This document shows, piece by piece, positions 1 through 7,667 of a stretch of DNA of 64,000 bases. This DNA comes from UBA11710 sp049287025 (GTDB lineage: Bacteria > Patescibacteriota > Patescibacteriia > Magasanikbacterales > UBA922). Position 1 is the stretch's first letter. Every line of letters begins with the position of its first letter. Both the position numbers and the translations under genes were made by a program. The notes below the pieces were generated by a model. It was not told the DNA's origin. It made no database searches and saw nothing but the letters and a program-made list of their open reading frames with translations. The DNA is taken from assembly GCA_049287025.1 (NCBI GenBank), contig JBAQFA010000009.1, positions 1 through 64,000 on the forward strand, written 5' to 3'.

Positions 1-36
1 GAGCCGTGGCGTTGCCACGGCTCTACTGTTTTTTAT
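1..36 (+). terminator. Rho-independent terminator of a gene left of the window
   Basis: A perfect 10-bp stem (GAGCCGTGGC with GCCACGGCTC, loop GTT) at 1-23 is followed by a T-rich tract. It faces plus-strand transcripts entering from outside the window. It may also stop the minus-strand gene ending at 42. Confidence 0.7.
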
Positions 37-41
37 TTTTA

Positions 42-560
42 TTATAAAATAACTTTTAATATCGCCTGGCCAAATTCTTCTGCCACTTCTGGACCACTCG
101 CTGTTATCACATTACCATCTGTCACCACTTTTTCTTTTACATATTCTACATTATTTATTGCAAAGATATTTGCCAATTCATTGTCATTATCCCAGCCAGT
201 AGCTTGTTTATTTTTCAAAACTCCAGCCTTGGCTAAAATTCGTGGAGAAATACAAATCGCACCATATGGTTTGCCCGTAGTTTGCCAAGTACGCAATAAT
301 TTATAACTTTCTTCGTTATCTAAATCTTCCAAAGCTCCTGGCCCACCAATAAAAAATAGACCAACATAATCTTCAGGATTTATATCTATTATTTTTGTAT
401 TTACAATAGTGGTTGAACCATCATAGGCCGCCTGAGCCTCACCAATTTGAGTACTGGTTGTAATAACTTCATAACCAGCTTGAGACAAAACTCTTTTTGG
501 TTCACCATACTCAGTGGGCTGATAACCACTAAAAGCTATGACTAATAAAACTTTTGGCAT
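42..560 (-). CDS. DJ-1/PfpI family protein
   Basis: A 172-residue single-domain protein of the DJ-1/PfpI superfamily (glutamine amidotransferase-like fold; members are deglycases, chaperones or proteases). The strand-turn FFIGGPGA lies near residue 72, and the nucleophile elbow AIC with Cys is at about residue 102. The partner acid is likely the Glu in EYGEP near the N-terminus. The His that follows Cys in PfpI proteases is replaced (CISP), so I expect a DJ-1-like rather than protease-like role. I chose the ATG at 558-560 because the upstream gene stops at 562 and the protein then begins with the family's first strand (MPKVLLVIAF). It is probably co-transcribed with 562-1266. Cytoplasmic; the substrate is unknown. 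Confidence 0.85.
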   Translation of the reverse strand: MPKVLLVIAFSGYQPTEYGEPKRVLSQAGYEVITTSTQIGEAQAAYDGSTTIVNTKIIDINPEDYVGLFFIGGPGALEDLDNEESYKLLRTWQTTGKPYGAICISPRILAKAGVLKNKQATGWDNDNELANIFAINNVEYVKEKVVTDGNVITASGPEVAEEFGQAILKVIL

Positions 561-561
561 A

Positions 562-1266
562 TTATTCCATTCTATGTAATTTCTTGGCAATCTTTCTTTC
601 TGCAAAATGTTCATGGGCATTAATCACATGGACAAGTTCGGTATTAGGTCCCAGTAAACACAAACCAAACTCAAATGATCTCACTTGCGCGCGAATTTCA
701 TCGGCCAAGCGAGGGTGTTCTTCTTCATCTTCAGCCATAGAGCGAAAAGTTTCTAACCGTTTTTCTATATCATCTAGAATCATTTGAAAATCTACGATCA
801 AACTTTCATATTTTTTTCTGTCTATTCCTAAAACGGCCTGTACAGCATGTGATTTTATATCACTATCTACCTCAATTAATTTTTCTTGTAAAATCATTCT
901 TTCTTCTATTTCAAAATATTCTGCTGGCCCACCTACACGCAAATCATGATAAGTGACACCTTGTTCTTTTAGTTCTTTTATTTTACCTTTCAGAGCCACA
1001 GGTAATTTTCCCAGTAAAAACTTTTCCCCAAGCTTACCCTGGTGCATATCCAAAAACTCGCCAAAAGCCCGACGATATGGCCAAACCTTTTTACCAAGTG
1101 ATATCACAATATTTTCTACGTCATTGGTATCCACAGTCACATCATCATGCAAATGTTCCAAAGCATGTTCAAATTCAAATTTAATTTCTGGTGGTAAAAG
1201 CGGGGGTAGTTGACTATAGATTCGTTCAAAGATGTCGATTGTGTGTTTGGTTTCGGCGTGGGGCAT
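562..1266 (-). CDS. Conserved-looking protein of unknown function
   Basis: 234 residues, acidic and mostly helical, with no family I recognise. There is no signal peptide or membrane segment. Visible traits are a charged N-terminal half with an HLHDDVTVDTNDVE stretch, a conserved-looking core around residues 75-120 (KVWPYRRAFGEFLD and DLRVGGPAEYF) and a helical, Glu-rich C-terminus (about 170-200). It stops one base before the DJ-1 gene starts, so the two form an operon. The WPYR and EYFEIEER stretches suggest a cytoplasmic binding protein, but I cannot name a ligand. Confidence 0.7.
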   Translation of the reverse strand: MPHAETKHTIDIFERIYSQLPPLLPPEIKFEFEHALEHLHDDVTVDTNDVENIVISLGKKVWPYRRAFGEFLDMHQGKLGEKFLLGKLPVALKGKIKELKEQGVTYHDLRVGGPAEYFEIEERMILQEKLIEVDSDIKSHAVQAVLGIDRKKYESLIVDFQMILDDIEKRLETFRSMAEDEEEHPRLADEIRAQVRSFEFGLCLLGPNTELVHVINAHEHFAERKIAKKLHRME

Positions 1267-1328
1267 AGGATAGTGTTTAAAACTAATGAAAGTGGTATAA
1301 CTGGATTATTGATTATAAAAAATAAATT

Positions 1329-1758
1329 AAAGATTGCAAGATTAAAAGATTATTGTTTAAGACTATTTATATATAAGTTCAAATCTTTGGATAATTGTTT
1401 ATACTTATCATTTAATTCCACAAATTTTGTTTTATCAATATATTTTCTCCCAAAAGCAACAGCTAAATGACTCCTAGTTTCTGTTATCTCTCCTCTACTA
1501 ATATACAGTACTCTAACTTTGTCTTTAAAATAATATCTACCATGCGATTCAGCTATGTTAGCAATGACTGAATTAGCTGAACGTGTCATCTGTGATACAA
1601 GAGAATACTTTTCAAAATCTGGAAACAACTCTGTAATTATATAAATTTCCATGAGCAAACTATATCCATCTTGCCAAATTTGCAATTCATGAAAGTCTTT
1701 GTACATAGTTTAATTTTGGTATTTGATAATCTTTTAATCTTGCAATCTTTTAGTCTTG
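1329..1758. repeat. Inverted octamer-word repeats flanking a four-helix-bundle gene
   Basis: Positions 1329-1353 and 1726-1750 are a perfect 25-bp inverted repeat. Each arm is itself near-tandem with period 8: the right arm reads as successive units ending in AATCTT or GTCTT up to 1758. The stop codon of the enclosed gene (1350-1352) lies inside the left arm. Repeat plus gene makes a compact unit of about 430 bp resembling a small non-autonomous mobile cassette. Confidence 0.75.
1350..1706 (-). CDS. Four-helix-bundle protein (S23/Avd-like), copy 1
   Basis: A 118-residue member of the four-helix-bundle family typified by proteins encoded in 23S rRNA intervening sequences and by the Avd accessory protein of diversity-generating retroelements. 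Diagnostic segments are the opening FHELQIWQDGYSLLMEIY, then SLVSQMTRSANSVIANIAE (about 37-55), the GRYYFKDK turn, and a last amphipathic helix. The family forms basic oligomers thought to bind nucleic acid. No reverse transcriptase or rRNA gene is nearby, so neither known context applies. It stands alone between inverted octamer repeats, and two related genes in this window (16.4 and 19.0 kb) have the same arrangement. Confidence 0.85.
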   Translation of the reverse strand: MYKDFHELQIWQDGYSLLMEIYIITELFPDFEKYSLVSQMTRSANSVIANIAESHGRYYFKDKVRVLYISRGEITETRSHLAVAFGRKYIDKTKFVELNDKYKQLSKDLNLYINSLKQ

Positions 1759-1810
1759 AAACCTAGTATACCAGATAATACGTCCAAATTAAACCTAAAT
1801 ATTCTAAGAA

Positions 1811-2482
1811 TTATCTAGTCAGAGATATGTAGTCCCTCCATCGCAAATATAGTTCTCTCGTCGCATGCAAATCCCCTGCGCAATACCGGGCAATCTTTTC
1901 ATATTGGCGAGCTTTAAACAACGGCGCCACATCATGCCCAGTCACCCCTTCGGACTTTGGCGATTTAATTCCAAAACTCTTACAATAAAAATCTAGATTA
2001 AATTTCCGAACGGCACTGTAAAAAGTGAGTTGTTCAAGCAAATCAATATGTTGATCTACACTATACCGATAAGGCATGAGATTCTTACTTGGTTTGACCT
2101 TAAGCATGGCTGAGCGAAGCATAAGAACTGGACAATCAAAACCTCGGCCATTAAATGTCACAAACTTATTCGCATGAGCAATTGCACTCCAAAATTTTTC
2201 CAAAATTTCTCTTTCATTTCCTCCCCAATATTTAATTCCATTTTCTTCAAATAACTCACCGGTCTTATCAGACTCAAAGTACATTCCACCTTTTTCTGTT
2301 TCCACACACAACATACCAATCGCGACAATTTGGTTTGTTGGCGCCCACAAGGCCATTTGCTCTTTTACTTTTTGTTCATCTTCTTCACCCTCAGCAAATT
2401 TATTCAAATAATACTTTTGTGCTTCATCCAAAGAATCATAATCCTGGGGGATAGTTTCTATGTCAAAGATTATTGTTTTCAT
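1811..2482 (-). CDS. DEDD-family 3'-5' exonuclease (PolB exonuclease-like)
   Basis: A 223-residue ribonuclease-H-fold exonuclease of the predicted 3'-5' exonuclease class related to the PolB proofreading domain. The ExoI motif FDIET (Asp and Glu metal ligands) is at residues 5-9, ExoII is FNGRGFDCP (about 107-115), and ExoIII is in YCAGDLHAT near 200. Two-metal-ion hydrolysis is expected; DNA versus RNA substrate is open. I start at 2480-2482 (MKTIIFDIET) because the longer frame runs through an intergenic word repeat (2491-2575). A stand-alone enzyme with no polymerase domain, probably in repair or RNA trimming. Confidence 0.85.
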   Translation of the reverse strand: MKTIIFDIETIPQDYDSLDEAQKYYLNKFAEGEEDEQKVKEQMALWAPTNQIVAIGMLCVETEKGGMYFESDKTGELFEENGIKYWGGNEREILEKFWSAIAHANKFVTFNGRGFDCPVLMLRSAMLKVKPSKNLMPYRYSVDQHIDLLEQLTFYSAVRKFNLDFYCKSFGIKSPKSEGVTGHDVAPLFKARQYEKIARYCAGDLHATRELYLRWRDYISLTR

Positions 2483-2490
2483 AATAACGA

Positions 2491-2575
2491 GTCTTAAAGT
2501 CTTTAAAGTCCATAAAGTCAAAAGATTTTATTCTTTATAACTTTATAGACTTTCTACTTTATAGACTTTTGACTA
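2491..2575. repeat. AAAGTC-word array with internal inversion
   Basis: Near-tandem 9-nt words of the type TTAAAGTC at 2491-2520 face words of the inverse type (ATAGACTTT) at 2546-2575. The stretch can therefore fold into a long A+T-rich hairpin between the exonuclease start and the trmH stop. Confidence 0.7.
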
Positions 2576-3030
2576 ATTTCATACATCGCTATCCCGGCCG
2601 CAATACTAACATTCAAACTTTCTTTTTTTCCATACATTGGAATATGCACTACCAAATCACACATTTTTAAAATCTCTTCACTAATTCCATCTACTTCATT
2701 TCCCACTATCAATGCAACATCATGATCTTTTAATAGCTTTTTACTGATCACTGATAACTGATCACTGACCGCTGTCTTCTCCAACCCCAGAATCAACACA
2801 CCTTTCTTTTTTAATGAAATTAACAAACGTTTGAGGTCTTTACGATATTCCCATGGCATCCAAGTTTCTGCTCCCAAAGACACCTTATCAATCTGTGGTT
2901 TTGGCGGACAAGCCGTGTAACCTACTAAATATAATTTATCTATACCAAAAGCATCGGCGGTTCTAAACATCGCGCCTACATTATGACAAGATCGAATATC
3001 TGGCAATATTAAGTAAAATTTATTTTTCAT
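2554..3030 (-). CDS. TrmH/SpoU-family RNA 2'-O-methyltransferase
   Basis: A 158-residue SPOUT methyltransferase that would transfer methyl from S-adenosylmethionine to a ribose 2'-OH of tRNA or rRNA. Family motifs are NVGAMFRTADAFGI (about 17-30, motif 1 with the catalytic-type Arg), IVGNEVDGIS (about 108-117) and the knot segment IPMYGKKESLNVSIAAGIAMYE near the C-terminus. It has no N-terminal extension, so it is a minimal catalytic domain. Residues 88-96 (VSDQLSVIS) are encoded by an intergenic-type repeat word in frame, in a surface-loop position. The ATG at 3028-3030 has no SD but a TATACT box close upstream, suggesting a leaderless mRNA. Confidence 0.9.
   Translation of the reverse strand: MKNKFYLILPDIRSCHNVGAMFRTADAFGIDKLYLVGYTACPPKPQIDKVSLGAETWMPWEYRKDLKRLLISLKKKGVLILGLEKTAVSDQLSVISKKLLKDHDVALIVGNEVDGISEEILKMCDLVVHIPMYGKKESLNVSIAAGIAMYEISQKSIK
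2743..2769. repeat. Word repeat inside trmH
   Basis: Tandem ACTGATC/ACTGATA words (27 bp, a multiple of three) lie inside the methyltransferase gene and keep its frame. The same kind of sequence elsewhere in the window is intergenic. Confidence 0.7.
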
Positions 3031-3047
3031 ATATACAGTATAATCCA

Positions 3048-3090
3048 TAAAATCAGTGAAATCAAACTAATAATCAGTGTAATCAATGTT
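3048..3090. repeat. AATCAGTG-word array
   Basis: Near-tandem AATCAGTG / AATCAATG words between the methyltransferase gene and the next gene. The same word family recurs at 4251-4330 and 6693-6731. Confidence 0.65.
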
Positions 3091-3194
3091 TTAAAACAAC
3101 CCCGCTCTTGTGGAGCCGGATCGTTGTGTAATATAAATAAACTATTTTTGTTTTATTTTAATTAAATCTGTATTTATAAAATAAAATGTATAAA

Positions 3195-4034
3195 TTAAGC
3201 AGATGAGCTATTTCTTAGCTGTGCTTCTATTCTAGGTAAAGATTCAGCTTTCTTTTCTAATTCTCCAACTCTTCTGCCAAGTTTTTCTAAACCTTTCTTG
3301 GTAGAGGAAAAAGCTTCATTAACACTTTTAATAATAGCCTTATAATCACCAATAGACTCTTCAAATTTTTTTGGTTCAGCTTGCATTTCTTGTGTTAATC
3401 TAGAAATTTCTTTCTCTCTAAAAGAATTATACCCAGCTAAACCTGGCCATGGTTCATTTGGATCTTTGTCCTCCCAAATAGAACGCAAAGTCCCTTCTGA
3501 AGTATTTTCACTTGAAAGATAACATTTATCTGGCAAAAAAGCTTCAGCTTTACGGCGAACAATTTCTTCTGGTTTTCTTGCTCCGCCATCTAGTCGAGAA
3601 AAATCTCTCCAACCTGCTGTCTTATATTTTGTCAATCTATTATTTCCATCATCACCCAAAAAACCTGCCGGCAAATTATTTTCAGTTAATAATCTTTTTA
3701 ATTCTGCCCATGTTGCGTCATTAGTCTGCTCTCTCAATCTCGACCTAAGTTCTCTATATCCTTTATGCCATTCTCGACCTCTCTTCCACCAATCTGCACA
3801 GGCTTCAAGATTTCCTTTAGGGAGATCATCAAATTCTTTTTCCAGCAAAGTACATTCATCTTGTTTGGCATTAATATCTACAAGCCACTTCTCATCTACT
3901 TTTACTTCATAGTGTTTTTCTGCAACAACATCCGCCACTTCAGGTGTCGTTGAAACTACAGGAAGTTCACTTTCTGCTGCTGCTGGTGGTACAACTTCTC
4001 CTGGTGGCACAACTTTTTTTTCTGAATCTGACAT
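3195..4034 (-). CDS. Protein of unknown function with coiled-coil C-terminus
   Basis: 279 residues, no recognised family. The first ~45 residues are low-complexity (Pro, Glu, Val, Ala) and probably disordered. Residues 45-215 are mixed, Trp-rich and charged (WWKRGREWHKGY and WRDFSRLDGGARKPEE). The last ~70 residues look like a heptad-type coiled coil (KSVNEAFSSTKKGLEKLGRRVGELEKKAESL). No signal peptide or membrane segment, so likely cytosolic. Its minus-strand neighbour upstream is the 43-residue membrane peptide at 4098-4229. A structural or scaffold role is only a guess. Confidence 0.6.
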   Translation of the reverse strand: MSDSEKKVVPPGEVVPPAAAESELPVVSTTPEVADVVAEKHYEVKVDEKWLVDINAKQDECTLLEKEFDDLPKGNLEACADWWKRGREWHKGYRELRSRLREQTNDATWAELKRLLTENNLPAGFLGDDGNNRLTKYKTAGWRDFSRLDGGARKPEEIVRRKAEAFLPDKCYLSSENTSEGTLRSIWEDKDPNEPWPGLAGYNSFREKEISRLTQEMQAEPKKFEESIGDYKAIIKSVNEAFSSTKKGLEKLGRRVGELEKKAESLPRIEAQLRNSSSA

Positions 4035-4097
4035 ATATTTCTCAAATAAAAAATAAAAGTAATCCCCTCAATTTATATAATAACACTATTTATAATA

Positions 4098-4229
4098 TTA
4101 ACCAATAGAAACTTTTGGTAGAAACAAAAAAACCGCTACTACCAAAGCAATACCGGCTAAAAGATAATAATAAACAAAAGAATATTCTGAATTTTTGTGG
4201 GTTTCAGACACCCAATTTTGGTTTTGCAT
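4098..4229 (-). CDS. Small single-pass membrane protein (43 aa)
   Basis: A short frame starting MQNQNWVSETHKNSEY and continuing into one strongly hydrophobic helix (YYLLAGIALVVAVFLFL), ending in PKVSIG. The polar N-terminus, single helix and short basic tail look like a bona fide small membrane protein. Start ATG is 4227-4229 and stop TAA is 4098-4100. It lies just upstream of 3195-4034 on the same strand and could share its transcript. The function is unknown. Confidence 0.5.
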   Translation of the reverse strand: MQNQNWVSETHKNSEYSFVYYYLLAGIALVVAVFLFLPKVSIG

Positions 4230-4250
4230 ATTTTTATTTTTGTTTTAATA

Positions 4251-4330
4251 CTGATTACACAGATTTTACTAGATTATACAGAATTTTAATTTTTATCTGT
4301 GTAATCATTAGTAATCAGTGGAATCAATGT
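4251..4330. repeat. Inverted GATTACACAGAT / ATCTGTGTAATC word hairpin
   Basis: Words of the GATTA(T/C)ACAGA type on the left face their inverse (ATCTGTGTAATC) on the right, followed by AATCAGTG words. The stretch can form an A+T-rich hairpin in the 4230-4436 spacer. I see nothing else there. Confidence 0.65.
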
Positions 4331-4436
4331 TTACATTATAGCACAAAAAATGGGTTTTGTCAATGGCATTTTTTCTAATTTATTTAAAATTTTAATTAAT
4401 ATTTGATTTTTTCTTGATTGTGTCGTACAATAATAA

Positions 4437-4523
4437 AGGCTCACAAGGCCTGCAAGGCACAAAAGGCTTACAAACTGTAAGCCTCGTAAGCTTTGTAAGC
4501 CTCGTAAGCTTTGTAAGCCTCGT
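4437..4523. repeat. GTAAGC-word array before the recombinase start
   Basis: Alternating CTCGTAAG and CTTTGTAAG units (about 9 nt each) with a facing AGGCTTAC arm form a repeat hairpin that ends five bases before the recombinase ATG at 4528. It happens to be open in frame, giving a spurious N-terminal extension of V-S-L-V-S-F repeats. Confidence 0.75.
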
Positions 4524-4527
4524 GTTT

Positions 4528-5529
4528 ATGTCAAAAACCCTACAAAATTATCTTCGTGAATTCCTAGAACACCTAGAAATAGAAAAAAACCGAAGTGACA
4601 AAACCATTCAAAATTATGATTTTTATTTATCACGTTTTTTGGATTGGTTTGGCGCAAATAAAGACCCAGAAAAAATTATGGCCGAGGATGTGCGTCAATA
4701 TCGTTTGTGGTTAAATAGATTGGTAGATATCCATGGTGAACCATTGAAAAAAAATACGCAAAATTATCATTTGATTGCTCTCCGATCATTTTTAAAATAC
4801 ATGGCCAAACGCGATGTGGATACTCTAGCTTCAGAAAAAATTGAACTAATGAAAATGCCAGATCGAGAAGTTAGTTTTTTGGAAGGTAGTGATCTAAATA
4901 GATTACTGGAAGCGCCAATTAGTCTGAACCAAACAAAAGATGGGAACGAAAAAACAGCTGGAACCACGACTCTTATAAAATATCGTGATAAAGCTATTTT
5001 GGAAATGCTCTTTTCTACTGGTTTACGTGTGTCAGAACTGATTAAGCTAAAAAAAGATAATGTAAATTTGGGAAAAGAAGAATTTACTGTGACTGGTAAA
5101 GGTAGAAAAACCCGGGTAGTATTTTTATCTGAGCAAGCCAAATATTGGCTAAAAAAATATTTGGAAACCAGAAAAGATATGAATCCCTTTTTATTTATTT
5201 CCCATGACAAACGTACTGGTAAAGGCGGAAATATGAAAATAAAAGGCAAAAAAATGGAATCAGCTGATGAACCACTAACTCCTCGCTCGGTCCAAAGATT
5301 GGTGCAAAAATATGCTCGGGCAGCGGGCATTACCAAAGAAGTGACTCCCCACACCCTACGCCACTCTTATGCCACTGATCTACTCCAAAATGGGGCTGAT
5401 ATTAGGAGTGTCCAAACTATGCTTGGCCATTCTTCTATCACCACCACGCAAATTTATACCCATATAACTGACAAGGAATTACACAATATTTATAAAAAAT
5501 TTCATGGCAAAAAACGGGGTAGTGATTGA
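4528..5529 (+). CDS. Tyrosine recombinase (XerC/XerD/XerA type)
   Basis: 333 residues, the normal length for a single-chain chromosome-dimer resolvase. The N-terminal SAM-like core-binding domain covers about 1-105. The catalytic domain shows Arg in STGLRVSELIKL, Lys in TGKGRKTRVV, the HxLRH box in TPHTLRHSYATDLL, a second His in MLGHSSITTT and the Tyr nucleophile in IYTH. All catalytic residues are present. I start at ATG 4528 because sequence upstream is a word repeat. No phage or integron genes adjoin it, so housekeeping dimer resolution at a dif-like site is most likely. It is the only tyrosine recombinase in the window. Confidence 0.9.
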   Translation: MSKTLQNYLREFLEHLEIEKNRSDKTIQNYDFYLSRFLDWFGANKDPEKIMAEDVRQYRLWLNRLVDIHGEPLKKNTQNYHLIALRSFLKYMAKRDVDTLASEKIELMKMPDREVSFLEGSDLNRLLEAPISLNQTKDGNEKTAGTTTLIKYRDKAILEMLFSTGLRVSELIKLKKDNVNLGKEEFTVTGKGRKTRVVFLSEQAKYWLKKYLETRKDMNPFLFISHDKRTGKGGNMKIKGKKMESADEPLTPRSVQRLVQKYARAAGITKEVTPHTLRHSYATDLLQNGADIRSVQTMLGHSSITTTQIYTHITDKELHNIYKKFHGKKRGSD

Positions 5530-5544
5530 CAAAAAGAATTTTTT

Positions 5545-5574
5545 ATTGTAACATTGTCACATTGTTAAATTGTT
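5545..5574. repeat. ACATTGT-word array
   Basis: Near-tandem (A)ACATTGT(C/T) words between the recombinase gene and tRNA-Arg. Confidence 0.55.
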
Positions 5575-5597
5575 TAAAAATTCAAAATTAATTTTAT

Positions 5598-5669
5598 GCG
5601 CTCGTAGTTCAATGGATAGAATAGAAGCCTTCTAAGCTTTAGATCCAGGTTCGATTCCTGGCGGGCGCA
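5598..5669 (+). tRNA. tRNA-Arg (TCT)
   Basis: Complete cloverleaf: acceptor stem GCGCTCG with CGGGCGC (one G-T), D arm GTTCAATGGATAGAAT, anticodon loop CTTCTAA (TCT), T loop TTCGATT, discriminator A. CCA is not encoded. Confidence 0.95.
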
Positions 5670-5671
5670 CA

Positions 5672-5707
5672 AAAAAACGTTTTGTTTTCAATGACAAAAC
5701 GTTTTTT
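5672..5707 (+). terminator. Terminator after tRNA-Arg
   Basis: A 14-bp stem AAAAAACGTTTTGT / ACAAAACGTTTTTT ends in a T run directly after the tRNA. Confidence 0.85.
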
Positions 5708-5789
5708 AATTTTAAATCTTGGTTCTTGCCAAAAAACCATAATCTAGCTATAATATAGAAGTAATTCATTAATTCTTAAATAAACCAAT

Positions 5790-6533
5790 ATGGAACTTTT
5801 AGGCCCAATTCTAGTGGTGATAGGTATTATCCTACTCATTAGTATCCGCCAAGTCAATCAATACCAACGAGGGGTAAAATTTATGCTTGGCAAATATATT
5901 AAAACTATAGAACCAGGTTGGAGAATAGTTTTTCCAATTATTCAAAGTATGACCAAAGTGGATATCCGGACCAAGGCCGTGGATGTCCCGTTGCAAGAAG
6001 CCATTACCAAAGATAATGTTTCTGCCAAAATCAATGCGGTAATTTATTACCGCGTATCTGATGCGGCCAAAGCATTTTTGGAAGTAGAAAATTTTTGGTA
6101 TGCAGTTTCTCAATTAGCCCAAACCACTATGAGAAATGTCGTGGGTGAACTTGAACTTGACCAACTCTTGGCTAACCGTGATGCTGCCGCCGAGAGAATC
6201 AAAGAAATTGTGGACGCCGCCACTGACCCATGGGGTATAAAAGTAGAAAGACTAGAATTAAAAGATGTTATCTTGCCCGATGATATGCAAAGGGTGATTG
6301 CCAGACAGGCCGAAGCCGAAAGAGAAAAACGTGCCGTTATTATCAAAGCGAGTGGTGAAATGTTGGCTGCAGAAAACATTGCCAATGCTGCTAAAATCTT
6401 GTCTGAAGTGCCAGGCGCATTACATTTAAGAACTTTGAGCACAATTAATGACTTGAGCTCTGATCAATCCAACACGGTTATCTTTGCTATCCCACTAGAA
6501 ATTTTACGAGCGTTTGAAAGAATGGGTAAATAA
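5790..6533 (+). CDS. Slipin / SPFH (band 7, stomatin-like) membrane protein
   Basis: 247 residues. An N-terminal membrane anchor (about 3-20) is followed by the SPFH/band 7 domain: QVNQYQRGVKFMLGKY, GWRIVFPIIQSMTKVDIR, the DVPLQEAITKDNVSAKINAVIYYRV core and VGELELDQLLANRD. The helical tail RQAEAEREKRAVIIKASGE(M)LAAENIANAA is typical of slipins, which oligomerise in membrane microdomains. The partner NfeD protease often seen beside slipins is absent here. A single gene with its own terminator. Confidence 0.9.
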   Translation: MELLGPILVVIGIILLISIRQVNQYQRGVKFMLGKYIKTIEPGWRIVFPIIQSMTKVDIRTKAVDVPLQEAITKDNVSAKINAVIYYRVSDAAKAFLEVENFWYAVSQLAQTTMRNVVGELELDQLLANRDAAAERIKEIVDAATDPWGIKVERLELKDVILPDDMQRVIARQAEAEREKRAVIIKASGEMLAAENIANAAKILSEVPGALHLRTLSTINDLSSDQSNTVIFAIPLEILRAFERMGK

Positions 6534-6551
6534 AACATTGATTATACAGAT

Positions 6552-6580
6552 AAAAAGACGCACCTAAATGCGTCTTTTTT
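6552..6580 (+). terminator. Terminator of slipin gene
   Basis: Stem AAAAAGACGCA / TGCGTCTTTTTT with a 6-nt loop, then T run. Confidence 0.85.
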
Positions 6581-6592
6581 AAAATCCTGATT

Positions 6593-6605
6593 GGGGTGGC
6601 CAACC
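6593..6605. repeat. 13-bp copy of the tRNA-His 3' end
   Basis: TGGGGTGGCCAAC repeats bases 6740-6752, which encode the 3' end of tRNA-His. It is followed by a hairpin (ACCCAGC / GCTGGGT). This could be a trace of integration at the tRNA. The ~135 bp between the copies hold only word repeats (6693-6731). Confidence 0.45.
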
Positions 6606-6739
6606 CAGCTTCGCTAAAGCTATGCTGGGTAAACTCCCATTATTTGAAAACTTATTTAATAGGGATGAGTCTAAATTTTACAATTTACAATCTGTGAAAT
6701 CCTTTTTTAATCAGTGAAATCAGTGTTGAAGAAATACAC

Positions 6740-6817
6740 TGGGGTGGCCAACGGGAATTGAACCCGTATTGTCGGTTCCACAAACCGAAGTAATAACCAT
6801 TATACCATGGCCACCCC
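6740..6817 (-). tRNA. tRNA-His (GTG)
   Basis: Anticodon stem-loop TCGGT-TTGTGGA-ACCGA with anticodon GTG. The acceptor begins with an extra G that pairs with C73, the hallmark of tRNA-His. T loop TTCAATT. No encoded CCA. Confidence 0.93.
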
Positions 6818-6890
6818 AATATATTCCTTTGGAAAGAATGCGGACATTATAAACCAAAAAAAAACTTTTGTCAATGTTAAGTTAGATTAT

Positions 6891-7595
6891 TTATGATTTG
6901 GTTAATTCATTAAAATAGGGTTTGCCAAAAAAACATAAATACAAAAAATTAATCAGATATTTATTAACCCCTCTATCCCAACGTTTAAACCGCCGAGATG
7001 AAATTAAACAAGTCAAGACAAAATTTAACCGCACTTTGCCAAATTTACTAAGCTCCCGAACTAAGACTCCATCTTCACCAAATTTTAATTTGGCCATAAA
7101 GCCAGGAGTCTTGGAATAATCACTCTTTCTAAAAACCATACAACAACCCATAGGCCCAAGCCGACCAAGAGATACAACAAAAGCCATTGGGTACAAAAAT
7201 ACGTGACAAAAAAATAAAACAAAATTCTTCCATTTTGGCACATCATAAAATCTGGCGCGCGCGCCCAAACAGACCAATTTTTTATCTTGCAAAAATATTT
7301 TATTTACTCTGACTAAAAAATCTTCTGACAATCTAGTGTCAGCATCAATATTTATAATAAAATTTCCGCTTGCCAAAGCTGTTCCGGTTCGCCTGGCTGA
7401 CCCAGCGCCCTGAATACTTTCTTTAATAATTTTAACTCCAAAATCATTAGCAATTTGGTAAGTAATATCAGTTGAATTATTATCCACCACAATTATTTCA
7501 TAAACAAAATTACCTTGCTGTTTTTGGCAAGCTTCAATACAGGCTGGCAAAATGTCAGCTTCGTTAAAGGCTGGAATTATAATAGAATATTGCAT
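6891..7595 (-). CDS. Family 2 glycosyltransferase
   Basis: 234 residues with the GT-A fold of family GT2. It starts SIIIPAFNEADIL (nucleotide-binding strand and loop); VDNNSTD follows at about 37-43. INIDADTRLSEDFL holds the metal-binding DxD-like element (about 82-86), and FGEDGVLVREL contains the ED catalytic-base motif (about 173). Its hydrophobic centre (FVLFFCHVFLYPMAFVVSLG) suggests membrane association. It would transfer a sugar from a nucleotide donor to a lipid or polysaccharide acceptor. It stands downstream of the pilin operon and its terminator and is probably separately expressed. Confidence 0.88.
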   Translation of the reverse strand: MQYSIIIPAFNEADILPACIEACQKQQGNFVYEIIVVDNNSTDITYQIANDFGVKIIKESIQGAGSARRTGTALASGNFIINIDADTRLSEDFLVRVNKIFLQDKKLVCLGARARFYDVPKWKNFVLFFCHVFLYPMAFVVSLGRLGPMGCCMVFRKSDYSKTPGFMAKLKFGEDGVLVRELSKFGKVRLNFVLTCLISSRRFKRWDRGVNKYLINFLYLCFFGKPYFNELTKS

Positions 7596-7627
7596 AGTAC
7601 AAATATCATAACAAATTTTAACAAAAT

Positions 7628-7657
7628 AAAAAAGACCCCTAATTAAAAGGTCTTTTT
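7628..7657 (-). terminator. Terminator at the end of the pilin operon
   Basis: Stem AAAAAGACC / GGTCTTTTT, ten bases beyond the last pilin gene. Symmetric enough to work in both directions. Confidence 0.8.
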
Positions 7658-7667
7658 AAAATATTAA

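Noticed and set aside
4414..4527. Longer recombinase with a V-S-L-V-S-F repeated N-terminus
   Set aside because: The extension is translated word repeat; the family domain starts at ATG 4528.
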